A stretch of DNA of 64,000 nt, from positions 10,912,001 to 10,976,000 of the forward strand of contig NC_065876.1 in assembly GCF_933775445.1 (NCBI RefSeq), given 5' to 3'. This DNA comes from Argentina anserina (Eukaryota; Streptophyta; Magnoliopsida; Rosales; Rosaceae). Below, one piece after another: positions 12,068 to 23,865 of this stretch (positions within the stretch are counted from its first letter, which is position 1; the number at the start of each line of letters is the position of its first letter). The translations under genes and the position numbers were made by a program. The notes beneath the pieces were generated by a model. It did no database searches. It worked only from the letters and a program-made list of their open reading frames with translations, and was not told the origin of the DNA.

Positions 12068-15000
12068 TAGGGTACGTAAGGGTGGTAAAAGTCCAAATCA
12101 TTTAGCCCACAGATCTGAAAAGCCCGCAGAGCCTCGTAAGTTTGATGGGCTTCTACCCGGCCCGGCCCACGAGAAAACCAGCCAAACCCCGCTTCCATGG
12201 GTAGAGGGCCGGGTTTAGTTTAGAGGTGTGAAACCCGTCCCGGCCCGTAAAACCCCGCAAAAAAATAAAATATTATACATGCATATAATATATTATACAA
12301 ATATCAATTATATGTCTTTTGTTGTAATAATTATACATAAAATATTATATATATTAATAATATTAGATTTAAAATTTTATTTTCTTTATATTATAACTTT
12401 ATACTAGATTTAAAATAAAATTATACCATTATGAAACAACTATATGAAGTAAACTTCTCGGGAATAATCGACACCAGCCGATGTTATCGGTACTAATATT
12501 TAGGGACCATGTTAAAACTTCATATAATTTGGACCTCGTCTGACCGTCAGAATATTCGGTAAACCGAAAACACCACTAATATGCCCTAAGGGAGGACCTA
12601 TAACCAGGATGCGAACATCAAAAGCCGTTTGCATATATGAAATCATCTAACTTTTGTCACCGATCGTGCGCAGTCGCACCAAGGAAACTCATTTGGCAAA
12701 GCCCCGGTCAATGAGGTTTTAATATGTCAAAATGCCTCTTTTTTTGTTAACCGTAGGTACGGACGGTCAAACTATGTCCAAAACGGACACAATTTTTATG
12801 GGGTCCCTAAATATATATAGCGAACACATCAGTTGTGTCGATCGACCGTATTTAGAACCTGAGTTGTCGATCGCCGAAGTGTCCCTAATGTATCATAACT
12901 TTTATACTAAGTTTAAACTAAAACTATTGCATTATGAAGTGATTATATGAAGGACCTTCTCGGGAATAATCAACACCAACTGGTGATATCGGTAGTAATA
13001 TCTAGGGAGCCTGGTAAAACTTCATATAATTTGGACCTCGTCTGATCGTCAGAATTTCCGGTAAACCGAAAACACCACTAATATGCTCTAAGGAGGACCT
13101 ATAACCAGGATGCGAACGTCGAGACCGTTTGCATCTATGAAATCATCTAATTTTTGTCACCGATCGTGCGCGATCGCACTGAGGAAACTCATTTGGCAAA
13201 CCCCCGGTCAATGGGGTTTTAATATGTCGAAATGCCTTTTTTTTGTTGACCGTAGGTATGGACGTTCAAACTATGTCTAAAACGGACAAAATTTTTATGG
13301 GTCCCTAAATATATATACAGATCACATGTGTTGGTGTCGATCGATCGTATTTAGAACCGAAGTTGTCGATCGCCGAAGTGTCCACTAATGTATCATAACT
13401 GTTATACTAGGTTTAAACTAAAACTATTGCATTATGAAGTGACTATATAAAGGAACTTCTCTAGAATAATCGACACTAGCTGATGTTATCGGTACTAATA
13501 TTTAGGGACCTTGTTAAAACTTCATATAATTTGGTCCTCATCTAACCGTCAAAATTTCCGGTAAACCGAAAACACCACTAATATGCCATAAAGGAGAATA
13601 TATAACCAGAATGTCGAAAGCCATTTGCATATATGAAATCATCTAATTTCTGTTACCGATCGTGCACGGTCGCACCGAAGAAATTCATTTGGCAAAACCC
13701 CGGTCAATGGGGTTAATATGTCAAAATGCCTCTTTTCTTGTTAACCGTAGGTCCGGACGGTCAAACTATTTCCAAAACGGAAAAAACATTTATGGGGTCC
13801 CTAAATATATATACCGATCACATCAGTTGGTGTAGATCGACCGTATTTAGAACCGGAGTTGTCGATCGCCGAAGTGTCTACTAATGTATCATAACTTTTA
13901 TACTAGCTTTAAACTAAAACTATTGCATTATGAGGTAATTATATGAAGGAACTTCTCGGGAATAATCGACACCAGCTGATGTTATCAGTACTAATATTTA
14001 GTGACCCTCTTAAAACTTCATATAATTCGGACATCGTCTGACCGTCAGAATTTCCGGTAAACCGAAAACACCACTACTATGTCCTAAGGGAGGACCCATT
14101 ACAAAGATGCGAACGCCGAAAACCGTTTACATATCTGAAATCATCTAAATTTTATTACCTATCGTGCGCGGTCGTACTGAGGAAACTCATTTGGCAAAGC
14201 CCCGGTCAATGGGGTTTCAATAGTCAAAACGCCTATTTTTTTGTTGACCGTAGGTATGAACGGTCAAATCATTCCAAAACTGACACAATTTTTACGGGGT
14301 CCCTAAATAAATATACTAATCACATCTGTTTTTGTCGATCGACTATATGTCGAAATGGAGTTGTTGATCGCCTAAGTGTCCACTAATGTATCATAACTTT
14401 TACATTAGGTTTATAATAAAACTATCGCATTATGAAGCGACTACATGAAAGAAACTTCTTGGAATCAATCAACACCAGCCGATGTGATCGGTATATATAT
14501 TTAGTGAACCTATAAAAATTTAATGCAATTCAGAACTCGTTTGATCGTTGGAATTTTCGATAAAGCAAAAACATCATTAATATGCCCTAAGGGATGACCT
14601 ATTACCAAGATGCGAACATCGAAAGCCATTTGCATATTTGAAATTACCTATTTTTTGTCACTGATCGTGCGCAGTCAAAATGAGGATATTCATTTGGCAA
14701 AGCCCCGATCAATGGGGGTTTTAATATGTCAAAATGCTTCTTTTTTTGTTGGCTGTAGGTACGGATGGTCAAACCATGTCCAAAACTGATGAAATTTTTA
14801 CAGGTTCTCTAAATATATATACCGATCACATATGCTGGTGTCGATCGACCATATTTCGAACTAAAGTTGTCGATCACTGAAGTGTCCACTAATGCATCAT
14901 AACCTTTATATTAGGTTTATAATAAAAAAATCGCATTATGAAGCGACTATATGAAGGAAACTTCTTGGAATCGATCGACACCATCTGATGTGATCGGTAT

Positions 15001-15617
15001 ACATATTTAGTGACCATTTTAAAATTTCATCCAATTCAAACATCGTTTGACCATCGGAATTTCCGGTAAACCAAAAACACCAATAATATGCCCTATGGGA
15101 TGACCTATTACCAAGATGCGAATGCCGAAAGCTGTTTACATATTCGAAATCATTTAGTTTTTGTCACCAATCACGCATGGTCATAACAAGGAAATCCATT
15201 TGGCAAATCCCCGGTCACTAGAGTTTTATTATGTCAAAACACATCTTTTTTTGTTAACCGTAGGTACGAACGGTCAAACCATGTTCAAAACGGGCGAAAT
15301 TTTTACAGGGTCCCTAAATATATATATCGATCACTTCTATCGGTGTCGATCGACAATATTTAGAAACTAGAATTTATTTGTGATTTTTTTAGAATGTTTT
15401 GTAATAATTATTTTATTGTTCCAAATCCTTAAATAAGAGTATTATGTTTTTTTTTCTAATATAAGTCCGCAAGGCCCGCTTTAGGTGAGACTGTGAGAGG
15501 GCTTGGATCTTCATATTTGTGAAAATAGTTGGTCCGGCCCAGCCTGTTACTTATTTAAACTTACTTAGGCCCGATCATTTGACGAGCCTTGGGTTGTATG
15601 ACATCTCTTACGCCTTA
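12068..15617. mobile_element. Composite hAT-like element carrying a ~500-bp tandem array
   Basis: Both ends have GC-rich subterminal DNA with repeated GGCCCG/GCCCGC motifs (12080-12260 and 15470-15600), as often seen in plant hAT elements. The outermost bases are roughly inverted: TAGGGTACGTAAGGG on the left and TAAGGCGTAAGAG read inward from the right. Between the ends are an AT-rich spacer and six ~500-bp repeats. No transposase is present. A target duplication cannot be read because a solo LTR inserted immediately at the right end. A second copy with the same left module lies at about 57507. The hAT label is an inference. Confidence 0.55.
12416..15366 (+). repeat. Tandem array, about 5.9 units of ~500 bp
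   Basis: The anchor CGACACCAGC or close variants recurs at 12469, 12970, 13471, 13967, 14470 and 14976, giving periods of 501, 501, 496, 503 and 506 bp. Each unit carries in order GGTAAACCGAAAACACCACT, CACCGATCGTGCG, TTGACCGTAGGTACGGACGG, TAAATATATATACCGATCAC and GTCGATCGACC, with visible point divergence between units. Reading frames are not conserved from unit to unit, so the array is not coding. Confidence 0.9.
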
Positions 15618-15619
15618 CT

Positions 15620-18081
15620 TGTCACAATCCCGAAATTTCGAATGATAAAAATTCGAATTTGAAGCCATGAAAACGCTAAAACAATCTTAAATATATTGAA
15701 ATCATCTTATAATAACAGTGTATCGAAACTGAGTCCACAGCACGACTCAGTCGACTTGAATAATACATAATCAGTTTATACCTTAGTATTATAACCAATG
15801 AAAATGTAAAATTTACTCAATCCTCACCACAAACAGAAGAAAAAAAATCTTCAGAGTAAGCCCTTCGAATCTGCTAATCCCCACCTGCAAAACTATCTCC
15901 TACACCATCGAATTGGTGCACCGAAATTGTAAACACATACCCGGTAAGCTTTTCAGCCCGTATGAGTAAACCAACAGTAAACATACATAACATACAAAGA
16001 AAATATGTCAAATAACATTTAAAGATAAACGTACTCATGTGACACTGGGTAACACATCTGTTACCCAATATCATTTAAAAATATGTGTAATCATGAGACA
16101 TTGAGCAACCCATCTATTATCCAGAATCATTTAAAAACATGGGTAGTCATGAGACCTAGGTACCTATCTGTTACCCCTCATGCAGTACACTGACAGACAC
16201 TGGGCAACCCATCTGTTACCCCTCATGCATTACACCAACAGGCACTGAGAAACCCATATGGTTACCTAAAATCATGTAAAACATGGGTACTCATGAGACA
16301 CAGGTACCTATCTGTTACCCTTCATGCAGTACACCGACAGACACTGGGCAGCGCATCTGTTACCCAATATCACTCAAAAATATGTGTACTCATGAGAGAC
16401 AGGCAACGCATCATGTTACCCCTCATGCAGTACACCGGCAGACAGACTAGAGCTCTAACTGATCCTAACTGACACCCGGCCAAGGTTTGGTTCCGATTAC
16501 TACCAACAACGTCCGAAGACCATAAAATATTTTAACAAGACTCAATGTTAAAACCACGTACAGTATAACAATCAACACATGTTTATTGTACTACAACCAA
16601 ACGACTCTTACACAACAATATAAATATAGTCACAACATTATAATCTCACATTTCAAATAAAACCGAAACATTATATAATATAGGAACCCACATATATATA
16701 TCGTATTTACCATTTTTGTACACATACATAACCCACTATATTATATAAATATCACAGTTCAAATTTTTTTTAATAATTCAAACATATAAGTCACCGCCAA
16801 TGCTAGACTTGTCATAGTGAGATTTACTCACATTCACCATAGTCCATAATCACTAAAACCTTTTTTAAATCACTTACCCATGAACCGTAGACGATTAAGT
16901 TCATGTAATTTAAACCAAAACATATTTTTAGAATAATTTTTATAACCTAGTGATGCAACAACTATACTAACAACTCAAACTAAATTCAATAATTATGACA
17001 CTACTTCGATCGTGGTGATCATTGTGAGGTTTACTCACTTTATTTCTTACGTGCAACTTCCATGACACCAAAAGCAATTCATTCACTTGTTTCGTCGGTC
17101 ACCTAATAGCATGATAAAATGCTTAGAAAATGATACGTAAAATATCAGGTGACGATTTCATTACAGCTAAACAATGTTCACAGAACACTGTTCACAATTA
17201 TTGTTCATGCATCGCCACCGTTTTCCGACCACCACCAATGACCACCAAATTCCACTACCACAATCTAAATGACATTCCTAACAACTTTCTAGTTCTCCAC
17301 AAAATCCAATTCGGAGCCTAAACACTTTAATTTAGCAAAAACCGAAAAGTCCCAATTTAAAACCTATAATTTCTTTTCTTCAATTCTCCTAGCACAAAAC
17401 GATTTGGGTTAAATCTTTTGGAGGGTTTGTAGTATGGAATGAGACCTTCAAAATGGGACAAGAATCTCACCGATTGGTGGACGGAGGAGGGAGATCCGGC
17501 GAGGTGAAGTTTGGTAAAATGTGCACTTTCGGGTGAACTTCTGGGTTTCACCGCTCCCAAACCGCGGTGAAATAGCGGGTGGCGCTGCCACCAATCAACA
17601 GGGGACGCAACAACCTTTCAAACGGGACCGATGCGCCGTTTTATGGTGACCGCACAATGGAGATCCGGGGCCCAAAGTCTGCCGCTCGGGAGGGAAAAAT
17701 CTAGGTTTTTTTTGGGTGAACAGTACTTAATTCGAATTTCTAATTTTTCTCCCATTTTTTCTCTTTAATTCCCCTATTTATATTATTTTCCAAAAATGTC
17801 CAAATACCTTTTGATTCGTAACTTCTTCATACGAATTCCGATTTAGGCTTGTCGCCTGTCCACAAATTCATATTGACGAACTCTACAACTTTCATGAATG
17901 AAGTTTTCTGAGATTCCTAACGGATAAAAAAGTCAACTCTTGACCCGTCACGGTAACGTTTATGTGTATAATCGATCGAATACTTTCGTTGTCTCTCTCA
18001 TACTATATAATCAGATCACCACCAATTTAAATATCTCCGAACAATAATTAGAAAATAATTATAAATTTCCGGGATATTACA
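15620..18081. mobile_element. Solo LTR of about 2.46 kb
   Basis: It starts TGTCACAATCCCGAAATTTC and ends TTTCCGGGATATTACA, that is TG..CA bounds with a CCCG/CGGG complementarity typical of large plant LTRs (often Gypsy class). The flanks are TTACT (15615-15619) and TTACC (18082-18086), a 5-bp duplication with one change. No primer-binding site, gag or pol follows, so this is a recombined solo LTR. A minisatellite lies at 16025-16440. The class is inferred from form only. Confidence 0.7.
16025..16440. repeat. Degenerate minisatellite inside the solo LTR
   Basis: Blocks such as CATCTGTTACCC, ACTCATGAGACA, CCTCATGCAGTACACC and GACAGACACTGGGCA recur in a shuffled order about every 50-65 bp. Units are imperfect and alternate between two sub-types, which points to repeated unequal exchange. 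Confidence 0.75.
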
Positions 18082-18086
18082 TTACC

Positions 18087-20689
18087 CATTCTCAAAAGAA
18101 CATAAACCAATGGAGAAAATTAAGCAACAAGATTGTAGAAGATAGTGTCTTCAGGAATTTGTCTATGGTGAAGTGCTCCATACTATGGAGATTAAAATCC
18201 TCACCATTTAAATCCAAATTTCCAAAATCTAGTGGTCTTCATTACTTCATTACATTTTATGGTTAATTTTTTGATTGACTTCTTTTTATACAAACACACT
18301 AAATAATCTCCATATATTGGAGTGCTTCATAGTAGAATTTTCCGTGTCTCCAGGTGATATAAGACAAAGAATAATTCATAAACTTCGGATTTAGTTTGAA
18401 CTGACCCAATCCCATTTTTCTTAAAGGGTCTATCAACAAGTTTAATGATGTAGGGTCATCGGGGTCAGTGCTGAAACCGAAAGAAAGAAAGATAGATATA
18501 TTGGAAGAAGTCAATCACTGCAATTTGGTGCTAATAATCCAAAGACCCCAACAAGCTCAACCACTTCAATATAAAATACAACGATGAAGAAGCAGCTAAT
18601 CATAGCAATCAATCCAATTATTATAGTCATAATGCTCCCAAATCAGCACTTAGGAAGTGAAGTAGTAGAGGGGAGGATTTTACCAAGTCCAAGGAGTTTG
18701 CCAAGTCCTTATTCCCTTTTAGTTTATATAAATCATAGATAGGAACAAGAACAACACAATTCATGGCTTCATGCTAATCCAAGATCACCAGTTTGCTAAA
18801 ACATATAGCCGGCCGGGCTTGGTCATAATGGGGCCAACAAAAATATTTATACCTAGATTCGAGCTACGCTTTTTATCAATTACTGGTCATTTTGTATGTT
18901 GGCTAAACATCTTGTTTGATACTGTTAGTCTGTGATCACCAACCTGGCCCTTAAAAATTCCATGGAAGTGTATATATATTGCATGCTTTTGTTTTCCAGT
19001 ACGTTATATAGTAGTAGCTGTAATAAGATTCTGAGATGACCGAGTTTTAAGGGGTATTTCGATCTCAAAGAAGGGAATCAAGCGAAACATTGAATGATTC
19101 ATAGTGATTGAATCAGTCACACACTGTTTGTATTTTAGCTGTGCTGATGAAGAAGATACTCTTAATCTTCTCCAAATCTCCGTACTGATCTTCCCCTCCA
19201 GAATTAACTTGATTAGCATATATCCATACAAATATACACGTCCATATAATAGAGGACAAAATTGTACATCTTGTCGTAACTCAAGAATTTCTTCAGAACT
19301 GGCTGTCTTGATACACTTCAATACTAAATTCTGGACTGCAGGATTTTTGTGCATGTACTGTTAGAATCAGACAGTACTACAGTATCTCATGTGGATTGAG
19401 ATACAAAGCCTTGCTTAACAAACACGGAACAATGAACAGGTCCGTACGCGGCTACTAGCGAGGCTTTAGTTGTTGAAGTGTATATAGACTCTGCTTCATT
19501 CGCCGGTAGCGTCCCTAACAATGTAAATGATACTTTGCCTCTCTAGTCTGAGTGTCTGACCAATTAATTAGTCGTTTTTGTGTACGCGGTTACTAATTGA
19601 TCATATGAGATTCTTTATAGAGATTATTATGGTTATATGACTTATATCCTCCAAAAATTTTAAAGGAACGAAAGCAAGTCAGTGATCCCGGCCCTTTACT
19701 GATTGGAGTGACCCTAGCCAGCTGGTTTGAGTGATTGGTGGCATAAATCGTGTTAGTTATTAGCATTATGGCTTTCCCAGGATAGAGCTCGGTACAGTGC
19801 TATTAGCATTATATCTGTGTATAACCAGAGCTGCTGTACTCAATTCGATTTGTGTCAAACAATAATTCGATACACAATATTCAAACTAAGATTTTGTTAG
19901 AAATAGTGGGTGTCACAACCATGGAAATAAAAGTTATCAAAGTCAGAAATGATCGATCTTGCCTTGTAAACTTCTATATCTGTAATTTAACTGAAAAATA
20001 ACAGAATTGTGTTTAAGATTTCTCAATAATAGTCACACCCTTTTTCCACATCTAAACATATGCAAGGTTGATGACATCGTTTGGAATCTTTCAATGGTGA
20101 AGCTCGATCTTCGTTTGTTGATCTTGGAATTTTGTTTGGACTTTGGAATTCCAAAAGAAAATCAACAGAACATTCAAACGTCAAGGTCTGATTACGGACC
20201 TTTCCTAAGATCTGTTCCAGGACTCGAGAGTAAATTGTTTTGCTCAATATTGAACTAGCACAGGGTTTGCCACTTTTGAAACCATACAGTTTGTAATTAA
20301 TTTCATGTTTGAACTAATGGATGAATACTTATTCTTATTGTATAGTGTTTCTTGAATTGTATGGTATGGACTATGGAGATGTGCAAAATTAAAAGCTTAG
20401 GTGCTGTTCAAAATTTGGAGTACACGAATGAAGGATCGATAAGGATTAAATGCAGACATGAGTATAATTTCTACAACATTTTTTTTACGACGATTCTACA
20501 AAAAGTTGAGTTTGAAAAGTTAGGAATTCATGAATTTATATCAGCCTCTATGTGATTACACGCAGCAAACGCAGTTGGTTAGGAAGAACAATTTGGTACG
20601 TACCAGACAGTTTTATGAAAGAATGCATGAGTGTTCCTGTTTGAAAATGTTCGATTTGATTTCTGTTTAGTGTGCTTAAAGCTACTGGT
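18087..20689. other. Intergenic stretch, no gene seen
   Basis: Open frames of 70-116 codons occur on both strands around 19004-19364 and 20007-20258, but they overlap each other antisense and show no known motif. I do not call genes from them. Confidence 0.5.
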
Positions 20690-20956
20690 CCTGTTTCAGC
20701 AGCATCAACGGCCAAGTTTTCTTTAAGGGAATGCGCAGCAACCGATGCATGGGAATAGCTTGATATGATTAGTAGCCTTCTAAATATTTGAGGAAAATTA
20801 CAGCATAATTCAGAGAGTTCTCTAAGATGGACAAAGATGTAGAGTACCCAATGAACTAATTAGGTAAGGTACCGGTACCGGTTACAAGTATAACTTAAGT
20901 AAACAATAGACAGCCTTTAGTCTCAAGCTTCCTGTTTCAGCAGCATCAACGGCCAA
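20690..20956. repeat. 26-bp direct repeat, 241 bp apart
   Basis: The segments at 20690-20715 and 20931-20956 are identical and contain TTTCAGCAGCATCAACGG. They may mark a local duplication or repair event next to the rearranged LTR fragment at 20994. Confidence 0.7.
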
Positions 20957-20993
20957 ATTGAATTCAAACGTTTGAATTGGATATGACTCTTGT

Positions 20994-21417
20994 TTATGTG
21001 ATTAACGGTGAATTTATATAACTATTTGATTTACTCATACGGGCTGTAAAGCTTACCGGGTTTGTGTTTAAAATCCCGGTGCACCAACCAATAGTGTATG
21101 GGATAGACTTGTAGGTGGGAGTTAGCGGGCTACAGGACCACATATGACATCCGATTTGAGTGTACCGCATGTCTACAAACTCGTATCGACAAGCTCTATA
21201 ATTTTCATGAATGAAGTTTTCAGAGATGAATGATGAATTAAAAGTCAACTCTTGAGTAAAAAAGAACTTAATATTTTTCGACTTTGAAATTCCGAAAACA
21301 CTTCTGTTTCGTAATGTCAACTATCGAGAAGACGTAGAATGTGAATTTACTCAAGAATCCATTTTAATAAATTACAATAATTTACAAAAATGGATATCGA
21401 AAATTTGAGTTATTACA
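20994..21417. mobile_element. Rearranged LTR fragment related to the solo LTR
   Basis: About 21035-21090 reads as the inverse of solo-LTR sequence near 15925-15975 (shared TACGGGCTG, AGCTTACCGGGT and GGTGCACCAA). About 21185-21265 matches the solo LTR near 17860-17945 in direct orientation (TTTCATGAATGAAGTTTTC, AAAGTCAACTCTTGA), and the right edge ends GAGTTATTACA like an LTR end. It is thus a shrunken, internally inverted relative. The 16-bp sequence TACCGGTACCGGTTAC occurs on each side (20870-20885 and 21422-21437). Confidence 0.6.
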
Positions 21418-21437
21418 AAGATACCGGTACCGGTTAC

Positions 21438-23319
21438 TTGATACTGCAGGCTCACTCTCTTGAGCTTTTGATGAAGATTGTCGACAACATAAAATAAACT
21501 TCAATCAGAATGCTCGTTTATAGCTAAGACATACAGGTTGATTTGACTAATTGTGCACCTGTGAACTTTCTTTTACAGTGTGCTTTCTGCTAAATTTAGC
21601 TAGTGTAGCAGCTTTCACTTCATCAGATGTGGCAGTTTGGATTAGTGCTTCATCTAACTAATTCTGCATGAACTGGTCAATCATCGTTGCATAATGAATA
21701 GCTAGCTCATAGAACTTGCAAAGCATGTCATCCCATAAATATAGGTTTCAGCGCCAAAGGAGTCACATGAATACTTCCTGATTTTTAATCATAAGACCTC
21801 CTCATCCCTTCTACATGCACCTGTTCCATGCTAGCTGCGCCCAAGTATATCACTATTACTATTACTCTTCACGCAGTTCTACGAAATCTATGTCACTACC
21901 AGATGTTCTTTACTTCATTTCTTTGTGATTTCACAGGTTTCATTTCTGTTTTCCTATCATCCACGGGCAACATGAAATTGGGTCTTGGCCTGGGATCAAT
22001 TTGGTGAAGCGTTGAAAAACAGTACAATTTGGAAGATATTGTTCAAGATTTCCCGTACTTTGATATCGATATGATCCCTCAGTTTGTATAGTCCCCATAT
22101 ACACGAAGTAGGCTAGATCAATTTCCACACTACTAGATATTTACAATGAACAAGAAAAAATATATTAGATATATAAGGCCATCCAGAAGATTTATTTGAG
22201 TCCTTAGACTGGAGAGAAAATGTACCCTTGTCAATTGTCATCAATTTCTACTCAGCAACCTCAAACATGCAGGGGTACTATACATTATGTAGTACTACAG
22301 AAACTATTTTTAACACATGCTTTTCACAACACTAATTACGTATTGTATGGAGCCTAGTCCGGCCAAGTGAGAAGTAGAGACTGATCGATCATCGATCTGT
22401 ACATAATGCTCCTAAACGTACATTATGACTGTAGAAATTCTGAAATTGACTGTCATGGCATTTCTCTGAACATGTATACAGCAACTTATATAGCAATTGA
22501 TGTATATGCTGCTGTTAGATATCAGCAGTTTCTAAACTGATGCTACTGTTACATATCAGTATAGACAACATTTACACAGAAAATCCTCAATTAGTTGTTG
22601 CTACAACAGCAATTACACAGCAAACAGATTCCTGTTCTAAATTATTTCTTGATTGTAGCCAATGATTTATTGTCTGTAATAATAATGTATGCTGTAACTT
22701 AATGGTAAGCCATGGCATCTCATTAGCTTGCATGTGACTATAAGATGGTTATTCAGCTGTTCTTACACCGGTGATGATCGATTAAAACTCAGATCTTCTG
22801 CACCTGGAATCCTGGATGCTGTATGCTTGTAGCTGACAAGGCCCATATGCCGCCCATATGTACTACTTTAAGCTGCAGCGTCTTCTTCTGAGATGTACGT
22901 CTGTTTCACTTTGATGGACTAAATTTTGTAAGCAACGCTAGAGACACCTCTGAATGATTTGTCATCACAAATTCTTTGTCAGGCTCGATCAGCATTCTCC
23001 TTTCTGCTCTTAATTTCATACTTGCTGCAGAAGGCCGGCCATAGGACGGCATATATGAACACAATCCTACAAACATCAGGATCTACACAAAGTCCTAAAT
23101 AGCGTACATTTTCAGCCTGCAATAGTTACTTACAGAAGCTGGGTTTCATTCATGTAAAATACCAAGGTACATTACTTCTGGATGTCGTGGCCTAATTTCA
23201 TTCAAATTACTTAGAACCATTTTAGTCTCCATCACTGAGATCCTCTAACCCAATATATTTTAGGGTCGTGGCTTTAATATGCAAACCATTAGCCTGTCCT
23301 AAAGAACTATTTCATTTGA
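21438..23319. other. Intergenic stretch, no gene seen
   Basis: Less AT-biased than neighbouring DNA but without a recognisable coding region. It could hold non-coding transcripts; nothing in the sequence proves that. Confidence 0.4.
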
Positions 23320-23865
23320 GCTAAAAGGGTGGGTCGGGCAGCCCTCCAATAGGGCTAAATAGGATCAAAAAATATCAAATATGACCTTTTTTAATTAAAA
23401 TAATAATAATAATATGTCTATTGAAGTTCTTTCATCAAAATGTTGTTAATTAGTGCATACAAGATCTCTTTTTTAATTATATAATTATATTTTACATATA
23501 TATACATTAATTTCAACTTTGTACATTTATAAATATAAATTTAAGTGATTATATCACTTATATGTATATATTATCTATTTAAATCACCTAAAATCAATTA
23601 TTATTTCTCACAACAAATAGATAAAAGAAATAAAACTTACAAAAGATGGTAATTATATTGTATATAAAATATGAAAAACTATTAAAATAAATTAATTAAA
23701 AAGACCTAGACGGGCAGTATAGAGCGGGCGGGTCGGAGAGTAAGACGGGATTTCATCTTCTAAATCCTAATCCTATCTTATTTGAAAAATGATCGAACTA
23801 ACCCGCCCTTAAAAATAGCCGGATTTCGGTCTTATCTTATCGGGTAGGGCGGGGTAGGGCTTGTG
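23320..23865. mobile_element. Degraded element with GGGCGGG-type ends
   Basis: The left end has GGGTGGGTCGGGCAGCCC and the right end, inverted, CCCTACCCCGCCCTACCC, around a very AT-rich core. This layout fits hAT-like non-autonomous elements. No target duplication is clear, so the call is tentative. Confidence 0.35.

Noticed and set aside
12416..15366. Tandem array as a coding repeat gene or a CRISPR-like array
   Set aside because: Units of ~500 bp have no conserved frame, and there are no short repeats with unique spacers; it is a satellite-type array in a plant genome.
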